Below the pieces are notes generated by a model, which saw only the letters and a program-made list of their open reading frames with translations, did no database searches and was not told the origin of the DNA. Below are positions 34,766 to 46,881 of a DNA stretch of 64,000 bases, piece after piece. Numbering within the stretch: the first letter of the stretch is position 1; every line of letters begins with the position of its first letter. A program made the translations under genes and the position numbers. The DNA comes from an uncultured Prevotellaceae bacterium (lineage in GTDB: Bacteria; Bacteroidota; Bacteroidia; Bacteroidales; Bacteroidaceae), in contig CAMVOK010000008.1 of the NCBI GenBank assembly GCA_947169115.1, forward strand, positions 55,851 through 119,850, in the 5' to 3' direction.

Positions 34766-34793
34766 TGTTACGTCGTTACCATTCTTTGATACC
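34766..34793 (+). promoter_or_regulatory. Candidate HTCS operator upstream of the GH2 gene
   Basis: The 28-bp motif TGTTACGwCGyTACCATTCw, continuing TTGwTAC, matches 37859-37886 at 23 of 28 positions. It ends exactly 30 bp before the -7 box TACCTTTG (34824-34831), the same distance as at the second gene. Confidence 0.7.
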
Positions 34794-34823
34794 AGAAATT
34801 GATAGGAGCCACGCCCAAGAACG

Positions 34824-34831
34824 TACCTTTG
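34824..34831 (+). promoter_or_regulatory. -7 box of the GH2 gene
   Basis: TACCTTTG lies 21 bp upstream of the ATG at 34853 and 30 bp downstream of the operator candidate. No good -33 box is seen, as expected for an activator-dependent promoter. Confidence 0.6.
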
Positions 34832-34846
34832 CAACCAAAATATTAA

Positions 34847-37807
<2,961 letters not shown>

Positions 37808-37858
37808 TCCCGATGAAATCGGCGAAAAGGCAACATTGAGGGTGTGCGTCAGTGATAT

Positions 37859-37886
37859 TGTTACGACGCTACCATTCATTGTTACA
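37859..37886 (+). promoter_or_regulatory. Candidate HTCS operator upstream of the zincin-like gene
   Basis: It is the second copy of the 28-bp motif, 23 of 28 identical to 34766-34793. It ends 30 bp before the -7 box TACTTTTG (37917-37924). Confidence 0.7.
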
Positions 37887-37916
37887 CATTGGTTTTGCCA
37901 CCTGCGCGAAGCAGCG

Positions 37917-37924
37917 TACTTTTG
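37917..37924 (+). promoter_or_regulatory. -7 box of the zincin-like gene
   Basis: TACTTTTG lies 55 bp upstream of the start codon at 37980, so this gene has its own promoter although it follows the GH2 gene. Confidence 0.5.
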
Positions 37925-37979
37925 CAGCCGAAATCATCTCGTAGCAATGAATCACAGTTTCAATATAATAATTTCATCG

Positions 37980-40900
37980 ATGAAAAAACAACTATTTCTA
38001 CTATTGGTGTGCTTCGCGGCCCTTGCGGCTGCAGCCCAGACCGATATCACCGCTCAGTACTTGAAGAACTATAGCTTCGACAGCGGTTTCCATCACAAGG
38101 CTGGAACCACTACAGAAGTTAAGCAGGAGATCAATACCATCACCGGATGGACTGCCGGCTTCACCGTCGATTACACCATCACGGGCATCTACGAATATGG
38201 CTTCGCAGGCACCTTCAACGGCGGCGAAGTGCCGGCCCAGGGCTACGAAGGCAGCGTGGGCGGTGCGCTGGCGCTCTCGACTGGTTGGGGTGTGGAGATG
38301 ACCTACAGCCAAAATGTCACCCTGCCCGCAGGTACATACACCATCAACGCGCCCACCTACAACGCCAAGAGCGCTACCAAGGGCAAATCACTGCTGGCAT
38401 GGATTCCGCAAAGCGGCGACGCCGTTGTCTCCGCGCTCAATGGCTACCCCTCGAAGACATGGACGCTGGATCAGATTACCTTCACGCTCACCGAAGAGAC
38501 TCAAGGTAAGATACAGATTGGATATAAGGCAGCTGAGAACACCGGGTCGGGCAGCTCGGCCAACCTGCTCATCGACTACGTACAGATCCTCGTCAAGAGC
38601 ATGGACGAGAGCAAGCTCGAGCTCGGCAAGACGCTCGCAACCGCCAACACACTGTACGGCGACGGCAGCGGACGCGGGGCCAGCGATCTGAAAGCCGCTA
38701 TCGACCGCGCTCAGACCGCCTACGACGGCAGCGACACACCGCTGGCTGAGGTGTTGGCGGCGGACAAAGCGCTGAAGGCGGCCATTGAAACATACGCTTG
38801 GTTGAACGCATCACCCAATGCTCCTGTGGACTGCACCGAACGCTATATCCAGAACCCGTCGTTCGAGATCGATGGTACTGCAGGATGGAGTGTGTTGGGC
38901 ATGAGCATGCAGACCAACAGCTATTTCACCAAGAAAGAAGGCACCAACTACATGGAAGCATGGACCAGCCGCGGCAGCAAGATCTCCGAGGCCAGCCTCT
39001 CGCAGGTGCTGAAAGGACTGCCCAAGGGTAACTATCGTTTGCAGGCTGGTGCACTGCATATCCAGCAATCCGGACAAGGCAGCACAACCAACACTGGTTC
39101 GCCGCAGAAAGGTGCCTACCTCTATGCCGGATTCTCCAAGACGCTCATCACGGCCATGAAGACCTACGCCGTCACCTTCTCCATTGTCGATGAGCAGGGA
39201 GAGGTGGAAATCGGCGTGACGACCGAGAATCCCACCGGCAACTACCTCTGCGTGGACGATTTCCATCTCCAATACATCGGTGAAATCGGCACATCGGACA
39301 TCGCCAAAGAATTGCAGAGCCTACTGACACATGCCGAAAGCTATTCCTCAAATGGCATGCAGCAACCGGCATCCGAAGGACTCAGCCTAGCCATAGAGGT
39401 TGCACGTCAGGCACTGACAGGAACAGGCACTGACGACGGCGGCAACACCATCTACGACGAGGCAGCCCTGAACGCAGCCCACGAGGCACTGACAGCAGCC
39501 ATTGCAACTGCCGAGGCTTCCGTGGCACGCTATACGGCACTGCAAGAGCGCATCACCTACGCCACCAAGGTGCTGAAATGGTGGAAGGATATGCCCCGTA
39601 AGGCCAACGCATGGAACCTCCTCGACGAAGCCAATGCTACGGCCAAGGAGCAGGTCGTGGACTACACGCTCACCGACGACCAGCTGAAGGCCGCCGTCAA
39701 CACCCTGAACAACCGCATCAAAGCGGTCGATAAGAAGATCTATTGCAGCGGCAGCGCCTGCGGTTCAGACTCGAAGTTGCAGGACAACAATAACCAATGG
39801 AGCCACAAGCGCTCCTACCAGTCGAAGCACTGGGTGCTCTTCTGGGAGAAGGAATACGGCGACGAAGTGCCAAGCGCCGTACCGGGCATATTGGATACGG
39901 CCGACAAGATCTTCGAGATGTATGCCGACAAGCTCGGCTTCATCACCATCAACCAGGGCAAGTCCAAGAGCGACACCTACAAGATGATCATCCGCCTCTT
40001 CTCCACTAGCGAATGGAAGGCCGAAGGCAGCGGCATCGACAACCAGATCGGTATGCTCTCGCTCTCGCGCTGGGCCTACACTTCGCGCGGCGGCCAGACC
40101 GTGGCCCACGAAATCGGCCACTGCTTCCAGTACCAAGTACACTGCGACAATGGCGACTGGAACGGGTGGATGTACAACTGGCACTCGTCCACGCAGAACC
40201 CCTTCTGGGAGATGTGCGCACAGTGGATGGCCTATGTCTACTATCCCAACAAATTGCTCAACGACAACGAATGGCTCTGGAACTCGCTCAACGGTATGCA
40301 CCGCCATCCTCTGGCCGGCTACCTGCGCTATGAGAACTTTTTCATTCAGGACCTCTTCGTTCACAAGCACGGCTGGGATGCCGTGGGACGCCTTTGGAAC
40401 GAATGCAAGGATCCGGAAGACCCCTTCGAGACGTATATGCGCACCCGCATGACGGGCACCACGACCCAAAAGGTAAGCCAGCTCGGCGACGAGCTGTGGG
40501 AGTGGGGCGCACGCATGACCACCTTCGACCTCGACCCCATACGCTCTGCCGGAGCAGGCAAGGCCAGCTGGCGCAAACAGACGGCCATGACTAAGGACGA
40601 CGACGGCTACTGGTGGCCCGAGGCGAAGGACTGCATAGAGAACTACGGCAATAACGCCATACGCATCAACGCGCCCTCACGTGCAACGACGCTCTACGTC
40701 GAGTTCGAGGGTAAGGCCGGGGCTGACGGCTATACCGCTTACAACACCACGCGCGCAGGATGGCGCATAGGCTTCGTAGCTTTCAAGAGCGACGGCACAC
40801 GTGTCTACGGCGACATGAACCGCGCAACCTACAACGATGCCAACCACACCATCGCTTTCGACTGCCCTGCCGGCTGTTCACATGTATGGCTTGTCGTCAG

Positions 40901-41186
40901 CGCTGCACCCACCACCTACTGGACGCATAACTTCACGGGCTGGATAGACAAGACCGAAGAGCAATGGCCCTATCGCGTCAAGTTCTACAAGACCAACGTC
41001 TACGGCGAAACCAACAACAACGGCCTGCCCACTGGCATCGCCGACATGGCCGATGAAAGCTCACAACAGCCCGCTGACGACAATGTCTATGACCTCAACG
41101 GCCGCATCGTCCGTCAAGGCACCACGTCACTCGAAGGTCTGCCTCGCGGCATCTACATCGTAGGCGGCAGGAAAGTGGTCAAATGA
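37980..41186 (+). CDS. Large secreted protein with HEXXH zincin-like domain
   Basis: The 1068-residue protein starts at the ATG at 37980 (signal peptide MKKQLFLLLVCFAALAAAAQ); the longer frame upstream covers the promoter and operator. Two beta-rich, carbohydrate-binding-like modules (about 25-205 and 280-440) alternate with helical stretches like FIVAR modules (about 215-270 and 445-590). Residues about 595-900 form a zincin-like domain with HEIGH (His710, Glu711, His714) in TVAHEIGHCFQYQ, resembling the DUF6055 group. A further beta domain follows, then a type-A-like sorting end (VYDLNGRIVRQ, GIYIVGGRKVVK). It may act on glycoproteins such as mucins together with the galactosidase; that is inference. 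Confidence 0.75.
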   Translation: MKKQLFLLLVCFAALAAAAQTDITAQYLKNYSFDSGFHHKAGTTTEVKQEINTITGWTAGFTVDYTITGIYEYGFAGTFNGGEVPAQGYEGSVGGALALSTGWGVEMTYSQNVTLPAGTYTINAPTYNAKSATKGKSLLAWIPQSGDAVVSALNGYPSKTWTLDQITFTLTEETQGKIQIGYKAAENTGSGSSANLLIDYVQILVKSMDESKLELGKTLATANTLYGDGSGRGASDLKAAIDRAQTAYDGSDTPLAEVLAADKALKAAIETYAWLNASPNAPVDCTERYIQNPSFEIDGTAGWSVLGMSMQTNSYFTKKEGTNYMEAWTSRGSKISEASLSQVLKGLPKGNYRLQAGALHIQQSGQGSTTNTGSPQKGAYLYAGFSKTLITAMKTYAVTFSIVDEQGEVEIGVTTENPTGNYLCVDDFHLQYIGEIGTSDIAKELQSLLTHAESYSSNGMQQPASEGLSLAIEVARQALTGTGTDDGGNTIYDEAALNAAHEALTAAIATAEASVARYTALQERITYATKVLKWWKDMPRKANAWNLLDEANATAKEQVVDYTLTDDQLKAAVNTLNNRIKAVDKKIYCSGSACGSDSKLQDNNNQWSHKRSYQSKHWVLFWEKEYGDEVPSAVPGILDTADKIFEMYADKLGFITINQGKSKSDTYKMIIRLFSTSEWKAEGSGIDNQIGMLSLSRWAYTSRGGQTVAHEIGHCFQYQVHCDNGDWNGWMYNWHSSTQNPFWEMCAQWMAYVYYPNKLLNDNEWLWNSLNGMHRHPLAGYLRYENFFIQDLFVHKHGWDAVGRLWNECKDPEDPFETYMRTRMTGTTTQKVSQLGDELWEWGARMTTFDLDPIRSAGAGKASWRKQTAMTKDDDGYWWPEAKDCIENYGNNAIRINAPSRATTLYVEFEGKAGADGYTAYNTTRAGWRIGFVAFKSDGTRVYGDMNRATYNDANHTIAFDCPAGCSHVWLVVSAAPTTYWTHNFTGWIDKTEEQWPYRVKFYKTNVYGETNNNGLPTGIADMADESSQQPADDNVYDLNGRIVRQGTTSLEGLPRGIYIVGGRKVVK

Positions 41187-41234
41187 TAATATCGTAAATA
41201 TTCACTGATCAATAGTGTATATGGGAATGCGTGG
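41187..41234. other. Short spacer between the zincin-like gene and the right direct repeat
   Basis: These 48 bp hold no recognisable terminator or gene. The right edge of the island lies at or near 41234. Confidence 0.5.
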
Positions 41235-41591
41235 TCCAATCCCGACGGCAGCATATCCCTCCACGCCCGTCGCATACGGTTCGAGCATCCCGTCAATCAT
41301 CAGCAAATAGACATCACTGCCCCCGTACCCGACGACCGTCTGTGGCAAGAAATCAGTCAAGGACTATAGCCCCATAACAAGACAAGGGCTTTTCTCGGCT
41401 CACGTGAGCCGGTAAAACAAACGGTAACCATACCCCAAAACCCATCATGTTCAATGGGTATGGTTGCAGATAATCAAAAACATTTTCACGTTTTTTCTTT
41501 AAGCGAACAGAAATATTCGCTAACTTTGCCCCAATCCGATACCCTGGAGTGGGAACAAATGTCGGTGACTTAATGATACGAAGAGCGTTAC
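41235..41591 (+). repeat. 357-bp direct repeat, right copy
   Basis: It matches 30269-30625 without gaps. It carries a detached 3' fragment of the pseudouridine synthase gene (41235-41369), the same palindromes, and the promoter with TAACTTTG at 41521-41528 that now faces the lipoprotein operon. Confidence 0.95.
41521..41528 (+). promoter_or_regulatory. Probable promoter of the lipoprotein operon
   Basis: TAACTTTG is preceded by the inverted repeat AGCGAA/TTCGCT and a T-rich -33 region. The leader to the first gene at 41839 would be about 300 nt and includes the structured element at 41606-41802. Confidence 0.55.
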
Positions 41592-41605
41592 GACGTTATT
41601 ATCCA

Positions 41606-41802
41606 GCTGATGAAACCTAGGAAATTTCATAAATAGTGGATAGTAGGCAGAGACGCTCACGTTGAATGCTTATATACCTGCTGGACAGCAGTTTATATAG
41701 CATGAAAGCGTGGGTTTGCTTATTACACTATTTAGGGCTATCCTAGGGCCTCATCAGCAGTAAAAGCACAAACTTACGCTTTTTCTGTGTTCCTAGGTCA
41801 GC
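41606..41802 (+). ncRNA. Highly structured leader or small-RNA candidate
   Basis: Nested inverted repeats span about 197 nt. GCTGA plus CCTAGGAA (41606-41623) faces TTCCTAGG plus TCAGC (41790-41802), with a competing CCTAGG at 41742. Further in, AAATAGTG (41631-41638) pairs with CACTATTT (41726-41733). ACGC/GCGT and ATGC/GCAT pairs follow, with an apical CTGCTGGACAGCAG. There is no reading frame of note. It matches no RNA family I can name. It could be a 5' leader controlling the operon, a small RNA, or the remnant of a palindromic element. Confidence 0.4.
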
Positions 41803-41838
41803 AAAACTTTTTTATTAACTATTTAAATAATTACAAAG

Positions 41839-42444
41839 ATGAAAACAAAAAGTTTCTTTAGTGTAATGGCTCTCGTAGCCGGTGTGTGTGTAATGACAAG
41901 TTGCGGTGGTAGCAGCAAGCAGTTGGTGGCCCAACAGCCCCTCCCTAGCAATGGGACATCGTATGGAGACCCCTTTGGACCAACTAAGCAAACTCCATTG
42001 GAGCAGCCCGATGATGAAAACTATTGGTATACGGTGGGTATTGCAAGTGGTCCTAGGATGCAGATGGGACAGGTGAAAAGAAATGCCCAGAGAATGGGGC
42101 AACAAGAAATCCGAGAGAGAATTAGTCATGCATATAAGGGAATGGTTTCCGATTATTCTAACACTATTGGAAATAACCAGGGGAATGATATTCAAGCAAA
42201 ACTTGAAAGTGCCGGTGATCAGATTATTGATGTCATTGTAAACAATACGGATGCTATAAAATCTGAGGCCAATGTGGATGAAAAGGGTAATGTATGGTAC
42301 TATGCTCTTATAAGAATATCCAAGAAAGAAATGGCACAGAAAATTGCCAAGGCCGTTTCTGAGGATGAGGAACTGAAGATTCGCTTCAAAGAAGAGGAAT
42401 ATCGCAAGACAATGGAACAACGATTTGCGAATTTCAAGAAATAA
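41839..42444 (+). CDS. LPP20-type lipoprotein
   Basis: The 201-residue protein has lipoprotein signal MKTKSFFSVMALVAGVCVMTSCGG, with the lipobox Cys near residue 22. An LPP20-like domain follows: YTVGIASGPRMQMGQVKRNAQRMG, then DYSNTIGNN and WYYALIRISKKEMAQKI. Its fold is shared with outer-membrane lipoproteins of unknown role. It is the first gene of an operon running to 50631, with a 6-bp gap to the next gene. Confidence 0.8.
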   Translation: MKTKSFFSVMALVAGVCVMTSCGGSSKQLVAQQPLPSNGTSYGDPFGPTKQTPLEQPDDENYWYTVGIASGPRMQMGQVKRNAQRMGQQEIRERISHAYKGMVSDYSNTIGNNQGNDIQAKLESAGDQIIDVIVNNTDAIKSEANVDEKGNVWYYALIRISKKEMAQKIAKAVSEDEELKIRFKEEEYRKTMEQRFANFKK

Positions 42445-42450
42445 AAACTC

Positions 42451-43245
42451 ATGAAACACATAATTGCACTATTCATTTGTCTGTTGTTCCCATGCCTGTC
42501 GGCTGTGGGACAGCAGACAAACATGAAGGACCGTCCATCGTGGGTGGACGGATTCCGCGAGGAGTACAAGAACTCCTATTTGAAGAGTTTCTCTGCTGTG
42601 GGCAGTACGCTGGATGACGCTCGGCGTAAGGCATTGCAGGATGTGGCTGACGAGCGCAGTCGTGCTACGGGACGGAGATATACAATTAAGGAAGTCGGTG
42701 GTGAACTGACCATGAGCAGCAGCGACGAGCTGACTGTAGCTGCACAGGTGGTAGATGAGTGGCACGAAGTGTTGTCCAATGGCATGTATCGCGTAGATTT
42801 GCTGGTACAGACGAAGAAGAACCCGATGTACAGCTACGAACCTGTGTCGGTGACAAAGAAGTATCCTTTCTCTGCCCGTGTGTTTGTGCCGGGTATGGCT
42901 CAGATTCATAAGGGCAGTACGGGCAAAGGCATTGTCTTCATCGCTGCCGAGGCCGCTGCCATTGGTGGCGTGGTGGCCTTCGAAGGCTTGCGCTCGTCGT
43001 ACAAGTCGAAGGTCAACACCACTAAGAATGCTAAAACCCGTCAGGACTACATCAACAAGGCCGACAACATGCAGAACCTGCGTAACGGTTTCATTGCCGG
43101 TGCCGTGGCCATCTATGCTTGGAACATCGTCGATGGTATTGTAGCCAAGGGCAAGAAGCATGTCGAAGTGGGACACGTAGCCATGCGTTTCGCGCCAGTT
43201 GCCACTCCCGAGTCCGGTGGACTGGCCATGAATATCCAATTCTGA
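42451..43245 (+). CDS. LPP20-like / DUF5683-like envelope protein
   Basis: The 264-residue protein has a signal peptide (MKHIIALFICLLFPCLSAVGQ), then a short LPP20-like part (SAVGSTLDDARRKALQDVAD). The C-terminal membrane-associated domain has VFVPGMAQIHKGSTGKG and two hydrophobic segments (about 170-185 and 215-235), as in DUF5683 proteins of Bacteroidetes. Its partner is likely the preceding LPP20 lipoprotein. Function unknown. Confidence 0.7.
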   Translation: MKHIIALFICLLFPCLSAVGQQTNMKDRPSWVDGFREEYKNSYLKSFSAVGSTLDDARRKALQDVADERSRATGRRYTIKEVGGELTMSSSDELTVAAQVVDEWHEVLSNGMYRVDLLVQTKKNPMYSYEPVSVTKKYPFSARVFVPGMAQIHKGSTGKGIVFIAAEAAAIGGVVAFEGLRSSYKSKVNTTKNAKTRQDYINKADNMQNLRNGFIAGAVAIYAWNIVDGIVAKGKKHVEVGHVAMRFAPVATPESGGLAMNIQF

Positions 43246-43282
43246 TTATAATCTGTGTTTTAATTAATAAAGGTATAACACA

Positions 43283-43612
43283 ATGAAAAAGTTTATATTT
43301 CTGTGCCTCATGGCACTTCCCTTGTTCATTTCGTCTTGTTCCAAGGACGAATATGACAGTTTCGGCACCCTCTATGGTGTAGTGACCGATACGAATACGG
43401 GCGATGCGTTGGGTAACGTCACCGTCACACTCAGTCCTGGGGGCATTACGAAGTTGACAGGTAGCAACGGCCTGTTCGAGTTCGAGGGGCTGACTCCCCA
43501 GCAGTACACCATCACGGTGCAGAAGTCAGGCTACCAGACCAACCGAAAGACCATCTCTGCCGTTGTGGGTGAGAAGGTAGAGGCCAACATCAGCATGACA
43601 CCACAAAATTAA
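43283..43612 (+). CDS. Small lipoprotein with carboxypeptidase-regulatory-like domain
   Basis: The 109-residue protein has a lipobox (LFISSCSKD, Cys at about 19) followed by one beta-sandwich domain (GVVTDTNTGDALGNVTVTL, FEFEGLTPQQYTITVQKSGYQ). The same module begins three larger proteins of this operon. It is probably an outer-membrane anchored surface module; no enzymatic residues are seen. Confidence 0.8.
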   Translation: MKKFIFLCLMALPLFISSCSKDEYDSFGTLYGVVTDTNTGDALGNVTVTLSPGGITKLTGSNGLFEFEGLTPQQYTITVQKSGYQTNRKTISAVVGEKVEANISMTPQN

Positions 43613-43632
43613 AAACGATATAACATAATCCG

Positions 43633-44949
43633 ATGAAAAGGTTTTTAATGAGATTGCTGGTCATCATGATGGCCGCATTCGTGAGCCTATACCTTACATC
43701 CTGTGGCGATGACGATGTTGCCGAAGAAGATAAGGTTGGGAGCATCTATGGCATCGTCACCGAACTGGGCACAGCAGAACCGATGAAGGCCGTCGGCGTG
43801 GAACTCTACAAAGGAGATAATCTACTGTTGAAAACCGTCACTTTTGATGACGGTCACTTCGAGTTTAATGACCTAACTCCCGAACAATACAAGGTAAATG
43901 TCGTTGCCGATGGTTATGACGTGGCGAGTGGAAATGTGATTGTGGAAGCCGCGAGGCAGGCAAGGATTGACCTTCAGATAAAAAAACTGAAGACCTACAT
44001 GGTTGTACGAACCACAGAGGCTACAATCATTGGAACCAAGGTTACATTAAACGGAGAATACACCTATGAGCCAGGTTATGTCCCTTCTGAAGTGGGTATC
44101 GTATATGCCTCCTACAACAATCCCCAAAATGGAGGAGAACTCATTAAATGCAAGGTGGATAATGTCACAAAGACTTTTTCAGCCACGATAGAAAACCTTG
44201 AAAAGGGCACATACTATTTCCAGGCATACGCAACGAACAAGGTGGGCAAGGCGTATGGTGAGGTTCGTTCGTTTCAGATGGCTATTGTTCCTGTGGTAAC
44301 AACATTAGACCCGACAAACGTGCTGGCAACAACCGCCACGCTGAATGGTCGGATAGATGCTGAGGGCGACCCTGCCTACACGGAACGAGGTTTTGTTTAT
44401 TCCAAATCTTACAGCGTACCCACTGTGGATGATCCAGCTAACGCCACCACAAAGGTTCGTGTTTCAGGACGGAATAAGGAGTTCAGTGCAAATATTTCCT
44501 CTTTAGAAGAAAGTGTACAATACTATGTTCGTGCGTATGCGACAAATGCGGATGGTACAGTGTATGGTGAAATAAAAACTATCAAATATGAAAGTCCTGA
44601 TTATGTAATCATAAATAATTTAATGGTTCAACGAAAAGACGTAAGCAATGGTGATATTAGTCATGTTGATGCCGAGGCCCTGTGTAAAAATTCGCGTATT
44701 GGAGGATATTCGGATTGGCGACTACCAACAATAGATGAATTTAGAATGCTATATAGTGAAAAAGACAAAATTCCTAATTTATCCAAAAGCACTGGTTATA
44801 ATTATTGTCTTTATTGGTCTTCTGATACATATAGAGTAACCGGATACGTTTATGCTTACTGCTTTAGTTTTGATTATGCCTTGGTTAAAAAAGATCAAGT
44901 GGTTGATCATGATTTTAATAAAGCCCGTGCTGTTCGTACGATAAAATAA
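43633..44949 (+). CDS. Surface lipoprotein with regulatory-like, Fn3-like and DUF1566-like domains
   Basis: The 438-residue protein has a lipobox in YLTSCGDDD (Cys at about 24). A carboxypeptidase-regulatory-like domain (about 35-120) is followed by two Fn3-like repeats (about 125-315, each ending YxxAYATNxxGxxYGE). The C-terminal domain contains GGYSDWRLPTIDEF and a closing ARAVRTIK, as in DUF1566/FISUMP-type C-type-lectin-like domains. Its first 20 codons are nearly identical in DNA to those of the next gene, so the two arose by duplication. The base composition is AT-richer than the flanks. Confidence 0.75.
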   Translation: MKRFLMRLLVIMMAAFVSLYLTSCGDDDVAEEDKVGSIYGIVTELGTAEPMKAVGVELYKGDNLLLKTVTFDDGHFEFNDLTPEQYKVNVVADGYDVASGNVIVEAARQARIDLQIKKLKTYMVVRTTEATIIGTKVTLNGEYTYEPGYVPSEVGIVYASYNNPQNGGELIKCKVDNVTKTFSATIENLEKGTYYFQAYATNKVGKAYGEVRSFQMAIVPVVTTLDPTNVLATTATLNGRIDAEGDPAYTERGFVYSKSYSVPTVDDPANATTKVRVSGRNKEFSANISSLEESVQYYVRAYATNADGTVYGEIKTIKYESPDYVIINNLMVQRKDVSNGDISHVDAEALCKNSRIGGYSDWRLPTIDEFRMLYSEKDKIPNLSKSTGYNYCLYWSSDTYRVTGYVYAYCFSFDYALVKKDQVVDHDFNKARAVRTIK

Positions 44950-45008
44950 CAGTATGAGAGGGAGTTCTCATTAATGAGGGCTCCCTCTGAAGAATCAAAC
45001 ATAATCCT

Positions 45009-46871
45009 ATGAAAAAGTTTTTAATGAGTTTGTTGGTCATCATGATGACCGCATTCGTGAGTGTTAACTTAGTGTCCTGTGGCGATGATGATGGGGCAGA
45101 AGAGGGCTGCATCTATGGCATTGTTGTTGAACTGGGGTCGAATGAGCCGATGAAGGCAGTCGGCGTGGAACTATACAAAGGTGGGGCATTGATGCTAAAA
45201 ACAGTGACCTTCGATGATGGTCATTTTGAATTTGAGAAATTAAGCCCAGGAAATTATATGGTAAAAGTTGTGGCAGATGGGTATGAAGAGAAAGAGGGTA
45301 ATGTTATTGTTGAGGCTGGTCGCATAGCCAAGATTGACTTGCAAATTAAAAAGATGTCATTTAAGAACCATATGGTAGTCCGCACCGTTGAACCCACGAT
45401 AGTGGGAAGCAAAGTAACATTGGCGGGGGAATATACGTATGAAGAAGGGGGAGATTATGCTCCATCTGAGGTAGGCTTTGTATATGCAACCCAAGATAAT
45501 CCTAAAGACGGAGGTACCTACCTTAAGTGTAAGGTGGATAATAACACTAAGTCTTTTTCTTCGATCAAGGATGACTTTGGTGAAGGAACTTACTATGTAC
45601 AGGCCTATGCAAAGAATAAAATAGGCACAGAATATGGCGAGGTACGTTCGTTTAATCTGAGTGGTGCCACTGTGGTTGTGACTTTGGAGCCTACAAATGT
45701 ATCGGCATCAAGCGCCACGCTGAATGGTCGTATAGAGTCGAAAGGGAATCCTGCCTATTCGGAGAAAGGTTTCTGTTACAGCAAGAGTGGAGAACCAACC
45801 ATTTCAGATACGAAAGTGGTAGTGTCAGGAACAGATAGCGGTGATTTCTCTTATTCATATACAGAGTTTTCATCTAATACTACATATTATGTTAGGGCTT
45901 ACGCTATCCAAAGCGGAAAGGTGCATTATGGAACTACTATCACGTTTAAAACAAAGATTTCAGCCTCAGACGTGTCAACCTCGGGTGCAACTAATGTGAA
46001 GGCTTCTACCGCCACATTGAACGGAGCAGTTACGAAAGTGGGAAGTCCTGCTTATTCGGAGAAGGGATTCTGTTATTCTACCTCTTCCAACCCTACCATA
46101 AGTAACACTAAAATTGTGGTAAGTGGGACTGGCGAAGGAAACTACACGGCCAATGTCAATGGTCTTTCATATAATACCACATACTATTATAAAGCCTATG
46201 TGATTCAGGAAGGAACACCCATCTATGGTTCTGAAGTAAGTTTCAAAACAGGATATACTACTGCTGTTGTGGAAACCAATTCAAATGTAACGGATATCAA
46301 ATATAGTAGTGCCAAGTTTGGATTTACAGTTAAGAACATAGGTGATCCCGTTGCTTCTCAGGTGGGCATCTGCTACCGAACATATTCTAATCCTACTGTA
46401 TCCTCGAATAAAGTCACTGGTGATGTTTACATAACATCATTGCAGAAAATGACGGTCTCAGAATTGAATGAAAACACGACATATTACTATAGGGCATATA
46501 TAATACAGGGCGGCAAAGCTTTATATGGAACAGAATATAGTTTTCGTACTGGGGAACGTCCATCCGTTATTACCAATGCTGTTTCAAACTTACAGAAAAT
46601 GGATGGATGGAGTTATTGGCAGGCTCAATTAAATGGAAGGGTTTATAATATGGGAAGTCCAGCGATTAGTGAATGTGGATTTATGTATAGTGAAGACGGA
46701 GACCCAATAGGCAGTGGTATTAAACGCAGTGTGTCGGGGGCAACTTTAGGCACTTTTTCCTATTTATCAAAGTTCTTAGATCGTAATACAACGTACTATG
46801 TTAGGGCTTATGTAAAAAACGAACTTGGATATGAATATGGTGAACTAGTTTCTTTTACAACAGGAAACTAA
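45009..46871 (+). CDS. Surface lipoprotein with multiple Fn3-like repeats
   Basis: The 620-residue protein has a lipobox in NLVSCGDDD, a regulatory-like domain (about 35-120) and then about five Fn3-like repeats of about 90-95 residues. Repeat landmarks are SATLNG, GNPAYSEKGFCYS, VVVSGT and NTTYYVRAY. The repeats end in Y-G-x-x-V/T-x-F-x-T. It resembles the preceding gene but has no DUF1566-like cap. Repeat number is likely to vary between strains. Probably a surface stalk or adhesin; no binding partner can be inferred. Confidence 0.75.
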   Translation: MKKFLMSLLVIMMTAFVSVNLVSCGDDDGAEEGCIYGIVVELGSNEPMKAVGVELYKGGALMLKTVTFDDGHFEFEKLSPGNYMVKVVADGYEEKEGNVIVEAGRIAKIDLQIKKMSFKNHMVVRTVEPTIVGSKVTLAGEYTYEEGGDYAPSEVGFVYATQDNPKDGGTYLKCKVDNNTKSFSSIKDDFGEGTYYVQAYAKNKIGTEYGEVRSFNLSGATVVVTLEPTNVSASSATLNGRIESKGNPAYSEKGFCYSKSGEPTISDTKVVVSGTDSGDFSYSYTEFSSNTTYYVRAYAIQSGKVHYGTTITFKTKISASDVSTSGATNVKASTATLNGAVTKVGSPAYSEKGFCYSTSSNPTISNTKIVVSGTGEGNYTANVNGLSYNTTYYYKAYVIQEGTPIYGSEVSFKTGYTTAVVETNSNVTDIKYSSAKFGFTVKNIGDPVASQVGICYRTYSNPTVSSNKVTGDVYITSLQKMTVSELNENTTYYYRAYIIQGGKALYGTEYSFRTGERPSVITNAVSNLQKMDGWSYWQAQLNGRVYNMGSPAISECGFMYSEDGDPIGSGIKRSVSGATLGTFSYLSKFLDRNTTYYVRAYVKNELGYEYGELVSFTTGN

Positions 46872-46881
46872 AACTTTGAAT

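Noticed and set aside
41235..41369. A second pseudouridine synthase gene
   Set aside because: Only the last 135 bp are present, with no start or catalytic motif; it is a fragment within the direct repeat.
41606..41640. CTGATGA followed shortly by GAAA, resembling a hammerhead ribozyme core
   Set aside because: The bases between the two motifs cannot form stem II, and no matching cleavage-site helix is found; the context is better explained by the nested CCTAGG stems.
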